Source: JBHHUI01 sp965248775 (GTDB lineage Bacteria; Chloroflexota; Anaerolineae; Anaerolineales; JBHHUI01). From it: a DNA stretch of 64,000 nucleotides. Below, in pieces: positions 17,872-26,228 of this stretch (its first letter is position 1; every line of letters starts with the position of its first letter). The notes under the pieces were generated by a model. That model saw only the letters and a list, made by a program, of their open reading frames with translations, searched no databases and was not told where the DNA came from. The stretch covers positions 3,038,001-3,102,000 of the forward strand of contig OZ252150.1 in assembly GCA_965248775.1 (NCBI GenBank), in the 5' to 3' direction. A program made the translations under genes and the position numbers.

Positions 17872-18708
17872 ATGGACGCGCCCATGCTCGATCTGAATAC
17901 ACCCATCAATTCGGTACCCGTTGTAGCACTGGATGTCGAGACAACCGGTCTCAACGCTTACAGCGGTGACCGCATCATCGAGATAGGGATCATACGCGTC
18001 GAACCTGGTGGCGAACGCATTGCATTCGATTCACTCGTCAACCCCGGTCGCCCGATTGACAAGGGTGCCAGCAATGTAAACGGCATCTGGGATGCTGACG
18101 TGGCGGCAGCTCCGACGTTTGCAGAAATCACGCCGCAGGTTTCGGAATTGCTCACAGGTGCGGTACTGGTGGCTCACAATGCACCCTTCGATCTGAGCTT
18201 CATCAGCGCCGAGTTCGCGATTGCAAAGATGTCGCCACCTGAATCTCCTGTGGTGGATACACTGGAACTTGCGCGCAACTTCTATCACTTTCGTTCGAAC
18301 AAGCTTGGCAATGTCGCACGCGAAATGCGGGTTCCTGCTTCCGGTTTGCACCGCGCTGCGGCGGATGCAGAGGTCACCTTCGAAATCTTTAAACGCATGG
18401 AACGCAAACTTAAGCTCACTGAGAAACTACACTCGGTGCAAGACTTCATGGATGCGCAGGAAGATGATTTTTCGCTGGCCATAACACCACCCCCACGTGA
18501 TCTCCCGGAAGCACTTGCTACAGCGGCAAGCCGGGGTCAGACAGTGGGCATCCGTTATAGCAGCGCCAATGAGGTCACTGAGCGGGTTGTGAAACCACTA
18601 TGGATTAATCATCGCTACCTGATCGCATTCTGTCATTTGCGACAGGCACAGCGCACTTTCCGCTTGGACCGCATTGAAGCGGCCTGGCGACCGGGCGAAC
18701 GTTCTTAG
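17872..18708 (+). CDS. DnaQ-like DEDDh 3'-5' exonuclease fused to a C-terminal WYL domain
   Basis: 278 residues. The N-terminal 180 residues are a DEDDh exonuclease of the DNA polymerase III epsilon type: DVETTG (Asp21, Glu23), AHNAPFDLSF (Asp107), HRAAADAEVTF (His160, Asp165). All catalytic residues are present, so it should remove nucleotides from 3' ends of DNA or RNA. Residues about 210-275 (TVGIRYSS...RVVKPLWINHRYLIAFCHLRQAQRTFRLDRIEA) match a WYL domain, a regulatory ligand-binding module that in other proteins senses nucleic-acid or nucleotide signals. The combination suggests an exonuclease controlled by a ligand. Start could also be the ATG at 17884. EamA and MFS transporter genes follow on the same strand. 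Confidence 0.8.
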   Translation: MDAPMLDLNTPINSVPVVALDVETTGLNAYSGDRIIEIGIIRVEPGGERIAFDSLVNPGRPIDKGASNVNGIWDADVAAAPTFAEITPQVSELLTGAVLVAHNAPFDLSFISAEFAIAKMSPPESPVVDTLELARNFYHFRSNKLGNVAREMRVPASGLHRAAADAEVTFEIFKRMERKLKLTEKLHSVQDFMDAQEDDFSLAITPPPRDLPEALATAASRGQTVGIRYSSANEVTERVVKPLWINHRYLIAFCHLRQAQRTFRLDRIEAAWRPGERS

Positions 18709-18751
18709 CGCACCGGCAACCGAATCTCACCCGCAGAAGATACCCAACCCA

Positions 18752-19627
18752 ATGCAAGTATCAAGACAGTCGAATACTGTTGCCTATGCTTCTTTAGGCT
18801 TCGGGGCAATCTTCGTCCGTTGGGCAGGTGCGCCTGGTACCGTCACGTCCTTTTACCGCATGGCGGTGGCTGCTGTCGCATTGGCCTGGCCATTTCTTCG
18901 CCGCAGGAAACGCGTAGGTGCGCTGCCGCGCCGAGCGCTCAACTATGTTTTACTGGCTGGAGTATTCTTTGCCTGTGATTTAGCACTTTGGTCTACGGGA
19001 GTTATGTTGGGCGGGGCCAACAGCCCAACGTTGTTGGCTAACACCGCTCCGATCTGGGTGGGCGTGGGCGCGCTCTTTTTCTTCCGGGAGAAGTTACGCA
19101 CCGGCTTCTGGGTTGATCTGGGGATTGCTCTTTTCGGCGCATCCGTGATATTGACCGCGGGTTCAATTCAATCGGCGAGTATTGGTATCGCATCGTTGTT
19201 GGGACTCGGCGCAGCGTTATTTTACGCCGGATACTTTTTACTGACGCAGCGCGGACGAGAGAGTATCGATGCCCTCAGCTGCCTTTGGCCCGCAACAGCA
19301 ATGGCTGCACTGATATTGCTCGTGATTAATCTAGTACTACGTCAACCCCTCAGCGGATATTCTCTACAATCCTATGCAAGCATGTTTGCGCTGGGGTTGT
19401 TTTCACAGGTGCTCGGCTGGCTGGCCATAAACCATGCGCTGGGCATACTGCCAGCCTCAATCGTGGCTCCGACGATGCTCGGACAGCCCATCGCGACGGT
19501 GCTACTCGCTGCCCCGTTGCTCGGCGAAACGCTTTCCAGCAGCCAGATGTTCGGCGGCTTCGCTGTGCTTACTGGGGTATACATCGTTCATCGCAGCCGG
19601 CGGCAACCTGTTCCGGGACAGACCTGA
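18752..19627 (+). CDS. EamA/DMT-superfamily transporter
   Basis: 291 residues with ten hydrophobic segments arranged as two five-helix EamA halves. FGAIFVRWAGAPGTVTSFYRM and LLANTAPIWVGVGALFFFREKL are the usual first-half landmarks, with LGIL-PASIVAPTMLGQPIATVLLAAPLLGE in the second half. It is an inner-membrane transporter for small organic metabolites of unknown identity. The ATG at 18752 is preferred to the upstream overlap with the exonuclease gene (18674), since the added residues are not hydrophobic or conserved. The MFS gene starts just after its stop (TGAG ATG). Confidence 0.85.
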   Translation: MQVSRQSNTVAYASLGFGAIFVRWAGAPGTVTSFYRMAVAAVALAWPFLRRRKRVGALPRRALNYVLLAGVFFACDLALWSTGVMLGGANSPTLLANTAPIWVGVGALFFFREKLRTGFWVDLGIALFGASVILTAGSIQSASIGIASLLGLGAALFYAGYFLLTQRGRESIDALSCLWPATAMAALILLVINLVLRQPLSGYSLQSYASMFALGLFSQVLGWLAINHALGILPASIVAPTMLGQPIATVLLAAPLLGETLSSSQMFGGFAVLTGVYIVHRSRRQPVPGQT

Positions 19628-19628
19628 G

Positions 19629-20972
19629 ATGACATTCGGTTATCGCCTCAACGCCCGCGCAAATCTCGCACTGCGGCGGTTGCTGCGCGCAGACCGGCCC
19701 GTGGCCGATCGCAGTAATGAAGAATTTGCCGCCGAAGTTGAGAAAAACTATCGCTGGAATTTCGCGGTCAACATGATGGATGGTGCTGCATTCTGGTTCG
19801 GGCTGAGTTTTATTTCTCCGACAACCATCTTGCCGCTGTTTATCAGCAAACTCACAGATAGCACGCTGCCCCTGGCGATTGTATCTGCGGTCGCACTAGG
19901 TGGCTGGTATCTGCCGCAGTTATTCAGCGCGCCTTACGTCGAGAGGCTTTCACACAAGAAAGCAATCATTGTCAATTTGGGATTTTTCTTCGAACGCCTT
20001 CCCGTCTGGCCGCTCCCACTCGCTGCCTTGTTGGCGGTCATTTCACCCCAGGCAGCGCTGGTGGTCTTCTTGTTTGCGTATGCTGGTTTTTCCGTCGGCG
20101 CTGGAGCTGTTGCAACCGGCTGGCAGGGATTAATTGCACGCTGCTTCCCGGTGAAGAAGCGCGGGCGCTTTCTGGGGATCAGTTTTTTCCTGGGCGCGGG
20201 CACCGGTGCAATCGGAGCAATCTTCAGCGCACAACTCCTCGAGACGCTTCCCTTTCCCAACAACTTTGCAGTGATATTTCTGATCAGTGCAGCAGCGATT
20301 ACACTGGCCTGGGTCTTCCTCTCACTCACACGCGAACCACTCCGCCCGGCAACGGCCCCTCGTCGCAGCCAGCGGGAGTTCTTCGCCGCACTACCGGGAC
20401 TGCTCCGGCAAGATCGAAATTTCAACCGCTTTCTCCGAGCGCGGATTTTGCTGGCTCTGGGCAACATGGGCCTGGGGTTCTTGACTGTCGCAGCACTTGG
20501 TCGCTGGGATGTGCCCGATAGAGTGGTGGGGCTTTATACAACCTTGCTGCTCGTCGGACAAACAGCTGGAAACCTGATTGCGGGAATTATGGCCGATCGC
20601 TTTGGACACAAATTTTCACTTGAGCTGAGTGCGGCTGCAGGTATGATCGGATTCGTAATTGCCTGGTGGGCACCCACCCCTGAATGGTATTTTGTCGTGT
20701 TCGCGCTTCTCGGGTTCCGCTTCGGTAGCGTGGTGGTCTCGGGCATCTTGGTCGTATTCGAGTTCAGTCCAGCCGACCGGCAGCCTACATACATTGGCCT
20801 GGCGAGTACAGCTTCCGGCCTAATGAACATCGTAGCACCCTTTATCGGGGCGGCAGTGGCGGGAGCAGGTTACGGGACACTCTTCATCGTTAGTGCCGCA
20901 GTAAATCTGCTGGCCTTCGCAGTGCTGTGTTGGGGTGTAGATGAGCCGCGCTTCGTGCGCAGTCAATCCTGA
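19629..20972 (+). CDS. MFS-type transporter
   Basis: 447 residues with 12 predicted membrane helices. After a cytoplasmic N-terminus of about 45 residues come NMMDGAAFWFGLSF and the loop YVERLSHKKAI, the position of the MFS A-motif; a second-half equivalent is MADRFGHKFSLE. The gene starts 1 base after the EamA stop, so the two transporters are translated from one message. The substrate is unknown. The upstream open frame from 19434 overlaps the EamA gene and is not used. Confidence 0.8.
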   Translation: MTFGYRLNARANLALRRLLRADRPVADRSNEEFAAEVEKNYRWNFAVNMMDGAAFWFGLSFISPTTILPLFISKLTDSTLPLAIVSAVALGGWYLPQLFSAPYVERLSHKKAIIVNLGFFFERLPVWPLPLAALLAVISPQAALVVFLFAYAGFSVGAGAVATGWQGLIARCFPVKKRGRFLGISFFLGAGTGAIGAIFSAQLLETLPFPNNFAVIFLISAAAITLAWVFLSLTREPLRPATAPRRSQREFFAALPGLLRQDRNFNRFLRARILLALGNMGLGFLTVAALGRWDVPDRVVGLYTTLLLVGQTAGNLIAGIMADRFGHKFSLELSAAAGMIGFVIAWWAPTPEWYFVVFALLGFRFGSVVVSGILVVFEFSPADRQPTYIGLASTASGLMNIVAPFIGAAVAGAGYGTLFIVSAAVNLLAFAVLCWGVDEPRFVRSQS

Positions 20973-21056
20973 CCTGCTGTCCGTGATCTCGCACGTTTCA
21001 TTCCACTGGTACAAACCAAGAAGAGAGTCTATGATGTATTGGAGGAGTAGGCTAGG

Positions 21057-23390
21057 ATGTTGGACAAACTGTACGGACGTAGAAATCTAATTATTGCCCT
21101 GAGCATCGTTGGGCTTGTGATTATGATCGGCGGAGGCATCGGACTATGGATCGTATCACGGTCACTGCTCGTAACCTCGCCGCAGCCCACCCCACACCCC
21201 ACGCTGCCTCCTGACCTCGAATTGACTCTGCCGCCCTCAATCGACGAACTCGTCGAGCAATATCCGGAACTCGAACCCGTGCTGCGAGATTCGGAATTGG
21301 GTTCCGTCTACAAAGACTTTCTGGTTGCGTACGAATCAGGCGGCATCGAAGCGGCAGAAGCACTCGCGCGCCAGCGAGGCATTTTGAATGACAGCGACGA
21401 GATCATATTGACCGTTGTGGTCGATGACCCCGAGAACAGAGCTGCTGTCGTAGATGAATTGGAAGCCTTACGTATAACGGTTACCTCAGACGCACGCGAC
21501 GAGATCAATATCGCCATGAAGTTCGCCGTACTCGAGATCCTGGCAGGGCAAGTCGAGACGCAAGGCCCGAATCAATTCTTCGAACAGCTCACGTCAATGG
21601 AACATGTCGTCCTTATCAAACTTCCGGTTCTGGCTCAGGAAAGACGACAGGTGAGCCAGCAATCCGTTCTGGGAGAAGGCGTTGAAGTTACAGGCGCGCC
21701 TCTCTGGCACCAAAGCGGCTATACCGGCGCGGGCATCAAGGTCGCCATAGTGGACTTCGGTTTTGCAGGCTACCGCGAGCTTTTGGGCGTTGAACTCCCG
21801 GCTGAAGTGATCGCAAAATCCTTCGATTTTAATGTCTCCGACATTGCCAACACCACTGGGGTACATGGAACGGCCTGCGCGGAAATCGTGCACGAAATGG
21901 CTCCGGGGGCGGAACTTCTTCTGGTGGCGATAGACGGCACCACGGCGACTATGGACCAAGTTGTGAGCTGGCTGATCGAACAGCAGGTGGACATCGTCAG
22001 CTATTCTGTCGGCTCATACAGAGGCCCGAAGGACGGCAGCTCGTGGGAAGCCGAGATTGTCGATCGGGCTGCCAGTGAAGGCATCTTATGGGTGAACGCC
22101 TCCGGAAACGGCGCGCTGGCTCACTATCGCGGTGAATTCGCCGACGCCGATGGCGACAATCAGCACGAATTCCCGGACAGTGAAGAGTTGATGATGGTGT
22201 ATGGAGTTGACGAATTTCAGGTGATTTTACATTGGGATGATTGGGGGGCTGTCGATCAGGATTACAACCTGCATCTATACGATGCCAACTTCAATCTGCT
22301 TGCTTCTTCGCAGGAACCGCAAATGGGTGGGGCTGCTCAAAGCCCCATTGAACACCTTTTCTATCAGGGCGGTGCAGACTATGAACTCTTCTATGTCGCC
22401 ATAGAGTCAATTTCGGGATCTCGCCCGGCAATCTTTGACCTGTTTATGGAGAATGGCGACGTCTATTTCCCGACCCCGGAACACAGCCTGAATGTGCCGG
22501 CAGACGCAGCCGGCGCGCTGGCCGTTGGTGCGACAGACTGGCAAAATGACGGCCTCGCGGATTACAGTTCGCAAGGCCCAACGGACGATGGCCGTATAAA
22601 GCCGGATATCAGTGCCCCGACGAGAGTATCCGGGGCCTCCTACGGACCCGAAGGATTCCCTGGCACCTCGTCAGCCACCCCACATGTCGCGGGTGCTGCG
22701 GCTCTGATCTGGAGCAAGAATCCGGGATTAAGCCGCGAGCAAGTGATCGAACTTCTGCAGAACAATGCAGTCGACCTTGGCCCAGCCGGACCCGATGTCC
22801 ACTACGGCGCGGGACGGCTCGATATGCGAACAGTCAGCGTGGAACAGGAGGATGCGGCTGCTCCAGAAGCACCGACCGAATCACCCGATGTGAGTGACGC
22901 GCCTGTTGTGCCGACCATTGTTCCTACCAATAGCCCTCCCCCGGTTGTCGCGTCAGAGCCGAGTAGCGCCGATGCATCCATCGCTCCAATTCTGGCAGCC
23001 TGTCTGCTTGGACTGATGTGCTGCGGCGGCACATTTTTCGTTGGCGGGCTGGGTGGGTTATTCCTGCGCTCGCGCAGGCGTCGGTCCGCGGACTCGCAAA
23101 CCCATCACGTTTCTCAATCGGAATGGTGGATCACCATGGATGGCCAGCGCTACAAATTGTCGCCTAAGGGTCTAACAATTGGGCGCGCGTCCGAGAATGA
23201 CATTGTGATTCTAGATAGTTCATCATCCCGCCAACACGCACGCATCGTCTCCTCAGCTGAGCGCTGGTTTGTTGAGGACTTGGGCAGCACAAACAGCACG
23301 CAAGTGAACGGCGAGAGCATCACGCGCCGAGAGCTCGCAGAAGGCGACATGATTACAATCGAAAGCAAGACGCTGCTCTACGGGAGCTGA
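21057..23390 (+). CDS. membrane-anchored S8 (subtilisin-like) serine protease with cytoplasmic FHA domain
   Basis: 777 residues. There is an N-terminal membrane helix (about 12-34) and a Pro/Thr-rich linker. A propeptide-like region follows (60-200), then a subtilase domain with Asp233 (VAIVDFGF), His270 (GVHGTACAEIVH), oxyanion Asn347 (NASGNG) and Ser538 (GTSSATPHVAG). A beta-rich insert of about 120 residues sits between Asn and Ser. A Pro/Ser linker leads to a second membrane helix (about 642-670) with a basic stop (RSRRRR). It ends in a canonical FHA domain (690-777: TIGRASEND, SRQHARI, LGSTNSTQVNG) with the phosphothreonine-binding Arg, Ser, His and Asn. The protease should be outside and the FHA domain inside. 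All catalytic residues are present. Confidence 0.9.
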   Translation: MLDKLYGRRNLIIALSIVGLVIMIGGGIGLWIVSRSLLVTSPQPTPHPTLPPDLELTLPPSIDELVEQYPELEPVLRDSELGSVYKDFLVAYESGGIEAAEALARQRGILNDSDEIILTVVVDDPENRAAVVDELEALRITVTSDARDEINIAMKFAVLEILAGQVETQGPNQFFEQLTSMEHVVLIKLPVLAQERRQVSQQSVLGEGVEVTGAPLWHQSGYTGAGIKVAIVDFGFAGYRELLGVELPAEVIAKSFDFNVSDIANTTGVHGTACAEIVHEMAPGAELLLVAIDGTTATMDQVVSWLIEQQVDIVSYSVGSYRGPKDGSSWEAEIVDRAASEGILWVNASGNGALAHYRGEFADADGDNQHEFPDSEELMMVYGVDEFQVILHWDDWGAVDQDYNLHLYDANFNLLASSQEPQMGGAAQSPIEHLFYQGGADYELFYVAIESISGSRPAIFDLFMENGDVYFPTPEHSLNVPADAAGALAVGATDWQNDGLADYSSQGPTDDGRIKPDISAPTRVSGASYGPEGFPGTSSATPHVAGAAALIWSKNPGLSREQVIELLQNNAVDLGPAGPDVHYGAGRLDMRTVSVEQEDAAAPEAPTESPDVSDAPVVPTIVPTNSPPPVVASEPSSADASIAPILAACLLGLMCCGGTFFVGGLGGLFLRSRRRRSADSQTHHVSQSEWWITMDGQRYKLSPKGLTIGRASENDIVILDSSSSRQHARIVSSAERWFVEDLGSTNSTQVNGESITRRELAEGDMITIESKTLLYGS

Positions 23391-23399
23391 TCAACCCTC

Positions 23400-24170
23400 C
23401 TAAGAAGCCAGCCAACCACCATCCACATAAATTGTTTGACCCGTGATGTAATCTGCTGCACGCGAAGCGAGAAAGGCAACTGCGGAAGCCATCTCCTCCG
23501 GCTCGCCGACGCGCCCCAACGGCACAAGATCGAGTAACTCTTCAAAAGCCTCGGGATTGTCCTTCTCGAGTCGTTCTATCATGTCTGTCCGCGTGATACC
23601 CGGCCCGACCGCGTTGACCTGAATGTTGTGCGGTGCCCACTCGACGGCGAGTGTGCGTGTGAGTTGCGAGAGACCACCTTTGCTCGTTGCATAAATCGTT
23701 CTCTTTGACACACCTGTCCCCGCATGCACAGAGGTGATCATCACAACTTTGCCACCACCGCGAGCCATCATGTGCGGACCCACTGCACGGGCCAGCAGCC
23801 AGGGAGCGCGCAGATTGATATCGATCAACCAGTTCCAATCCTCTACACCAGCATCGCCGTTAAAATCCCGGTTGATGACACCAGCGCAATTAATGAGTAT
23901 GTCGATATGCCCAAACGCCTCAAGGGTACTCTGAACACAATGATCGATCTGATGTGGATCGGAAACATCAGCTCCAATCGCGACTGCCTGTGCGCCATGC
24001 TCATCTTGTAACGCCTCTGCAACCTGTTGACCTGAGGCCACATCACGATTGACCAGCGCCACAAGCGCACCGTAGCGAGCCAGGCAATGCGAGATCGCCA
24101 GCCCAATGCCACGATTGCCACCGGTCACAAGTGCGACTTTGTCTGTAAGTCCAAGAAAATTATCCGCCAT
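23400..24170 (-). CDS. short-chain dehydrogenase/reductase (classical SDR)
   Basis: 256 residues. The classical SDR motifs are complete: TGGNRGIG (NAD(P)-binding), NCAG, catalytic Ser in VMITSV, YATSK (Tyr and Lys), and a C-terminal GQTIYVDGGW. The closest familiar groups are 3-oxoacyl-ACP reductase (FabG) and 2-deoxy-D-gluconate 3-dehydrogenase (KduD); sequence alone does not separate them. The ATG at 24170 is used because GGAGGTG lies 3-9 bases before it; the open frame extends to 24245 but lacks such a site. It is divergent from the membrane protein gene at 24207, with only 36 bases in between. Confidence 0.85.
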   Translation of the reverse strand: MADNFLGLTDKVALVTGGNRGIGLAISHCLARYGALVALVNRDVASGQQVAEALQDEHGAQAVAIGADVSDPHQIDHCVQSTLEAFGHIDILINCAGVINRDFNGDAGVEDWNWLIDINLRAPWLLARAVGPHMMARGGGKVVMITSVHAGTGVSKRTIYATSKGGLSQLTRTLAVEWAPHNIQVNAVGPGITRTDMIERLEKDNPEAFEELLDLVPLGRVGEPEEMASAVAFLASRAADYITGQTIYVDGGWLAS

Positions 24171-24206
24171 GTTCACCTCCACTTCGCACGGTAGAATGGG
24201 CGCGCT

Positions 24207-26162
24207 ATGACTGCTGACTATAGGCCACTTCGTCGCTGGACTCAATGGGGTGCTGCGCTGCTCGTTCTGTTGGTTGGGCTGCTCGCATACTGGCCCACGC
24301 TATCCTTCAACTTCTTCTGGGAAGACCCTTTCGATATCGGGCAAGTCGAGCCCTTCTCCTATTGGCAGGTGCTCACTGTTTCCAACAGCAATTCGTATTA
24401 CCGCCCACTGGCGCTCTTCATACTCAAGTTCCTGAAATTCGGCGGCGAGACTTATGTCGCCTGGCCATATCATTTGTTCGTTGTGACGGGGCACGTCCTT
24501 TCAGGCGTCATCCTTTACGGGCTGGCTGGATTCCTATTCTCCAGGTCGGATAAGTCTCGCCTGTTTCCGCTCGCAGCTGGGCTGACCTACGCTCTTTACC
24601 CGCTGCCATATGAAGCCACCGCGCGCGCGAGTTCCATGCACGAATGGCTTACGGCTGCCATGTTCGCCTCCTTCTGGTTATATGCATGGGGCCGCATAAC
24701 CAGGCGGCGCTGGCCGTTTGCTGTTGCGCTGATAATGATGTCCCTAGCGCAGCTGCTGCACGAAAATGGCCTGTTGTTCCCCGCACTCGTAATCGCGCTC
24801 GAAGGCTGGCTGCTTTGGCAACGCCGTATTAAACGCTGGAGTCCGGTCGTATTGCTCTTCGCCGCAGCGGCGCTACTCTTCTTTATTATCTGGTTGACGA
24901 TTCCCAAGGGTGGCGAGGCCCCGCAAGTTGGACTCCACCTCCGCGAGGCACTCTACCTCTCGCAAGGGATCTCGTTTCCTTTTGCCGGGCCGATTGTCTG
25001 GCTGGGCGGACTGGGATTGTCTGCAGAATGGCAGGCCGGGGTAGCACTCGTCCTTGCCATAGCAACGTTACTGTTCGTGCATGGAAGAGCACGTTTCCCC
25101 CGGCTGGCGCTTGCCCTGACATGGTGGGGAATCGCGATCAGTCTGGCCTGGTTGGCACGCCCGATCGAATATCTGCAAGTATCGCCACGCGTCATGTATT
25201 TTCCATCCTTCGGTGCTGCGCTGGCGTGGGCGGGCGTAGTTGATCTTGGCCGAGGACGTCGGTTACGAGCACTGGGGATTGTGCTTCTTAGTGCAGTCCT
25301 GATCGGCAACAGCTATGTCCTTGCACGCTCGACAGCACTCTACAAAGCCGGTTCTGATCTCATGGGTCAAGTGGTAAACGCGGGCACAAGCGGCGGACGG
25401 ATTCTCTTTGTCAACGTCCCGGACCGCTTCGCATTCCGCGATCCGTTCTATCCACTAGGCTATTGGGGCATGCTGCTTGCACCAGTTTCACAAGACCTGT
25501 CTGATTTCATCTCTTTCACAACGGGGAAACAGGCAGAAACACTCTCACTGAGCGATTTCCAGTTGTTGTCCCAGCAAGCAGACCTATCCCCGTACCTGAT
25601 CAACACGCGTGGCGTAGACGCCTTCGCCAGCGAATTGATGTATGAGTCTGTGCTGTGGGCTGACTCCACTTATCTGACAAGCTACGATCATTCAGGTGTG
25701 GTGTCCATATCCGAGGTGGGTACGATTTCGGAATCTACTTCGGCTTTCCCGGCAGTGGCTGACTTCGCCGACAAGGTGAGCCTGACTAAAGCGACAGCGG
25801 AATTGCTGGACTCCGACACCATTGCGGTACGGCTCACATGGCACGCGGAAACACATCCTGCACCCAACGACACGATCTTTGTGCACCTGCTCGACGAAGG
25901 CGGCGAGCTGATCGCCCAGGCCGACGGGGATAGCCTGGCGGGTTTGATCCCGCCGAGTGCATGGCGGAACGACAATATCATCCGCGACCAGAGAGCCTTC
26001 CAATTCGAAGAAGCGCTTGCTCCGGGCATGTATTCAATTCAAGTTGGGTTATACAACCGCGTGGATGGCAACCGCTATATAGTTATGGAGGCAGCCGGCA
26101 ATCAGTTCATCAGTGACGCAGCCCAGGTAGCGACGATCATCATTCCGGCACGGGAGTCTTAA
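24207..26162 (+). CDS. GT-C-like polytopic membrane protein with C-terminal beta-sandwich
   Basis: 651 residues. About 11 membrane helices fill residues 14-380; the first loop contains FFWEDPFDIG with acidic residues where GT-C enzymes place their catalytic Asp. A soluble part follows (380-651). It ends with a domain of about 100 residues (LTWHAETHPAPNDTIFVHLL ... SIQVGLYNRVDGNRY) that recurs at the end of the proteins at 42655, 48256 and 63705. A role in transferring sugars from a lipid carrier on the outer face of the membrane is inferred from the topology only. A terminator hairpin lies 7 bases after its stop. Confidence 0.7.
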   Translation: MTADYRPLRRWTQWGAALLVLLVGLLAYWPTLSFNFFWEDPFDIGQVEPFSYWQVLTVSNSNSYYRPLALFILKFLKFGGETYVAWPYHLFVVTGHVLSGVILYGLAGFLFSRSDKSRLFPLAAGLTYALYPLPYEATARASSMHEWLTAAMFASFWLYAWGRITRRRWPFAVALIMMSLAQLLHENGLLFPALVIALEGWLLWQRRIKRWSPVVLLFAAAALLFFIIWLTIPKGGEAPQVGLHLREALYLSQGISFPFAGPIVWLGGLGLSAEWQAGVALVLAIATLLFVHGRARFPRLALALTWWGIAISLAWLARPIEYLQVSPRVMYFPSFGAALAWAGVVDLGRGRRLRALGIVLLSAVLIGNSYVLARSTALYKAGSDLMGQVVNAGTSGGRILFVNVPDRFAFRDPFYPLGYWGMLLAPVSQDLSDFISFTTGKQAETLSLSDFQLLSQQADLSPYLINTRGVDAFASELMYESVLWADSTYLTSYDHSGVVSISEVGTISESTSAFPAVADFADKVSLTKATAELLDSDTIAVRLTWHAETHPAPNDTIFVHLLDEGGELIAQADGDSLAGLIPPSAWRNDNIIRDQRAFQFEEALAPGMYSIQVGLYNRVDGNRYIVMEAAGNQFISDAAQVATIIIPARES

Positions 26163-26168
26163 ATCAAT

Positions 26169-26205
26169 AGCGCAAAGGGTTTCGGACTTCCTTTGCGCTT
26201 TCTCA
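26169..26205 (+). terminator. rho-independent terminator
   Basis: Perfect 10-bp stem AGCGCAAAGG / CCTTTGCGCT (26169-26178 and 26190-26199) followed by TTCTCACTT, between the membrane protein gene and the convergent bactofilin-like gene. It may serve both. Confidence 0.75.
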
Positions 26206-26228
26206 CTTATCGTTTCGAGAAGAACGCT

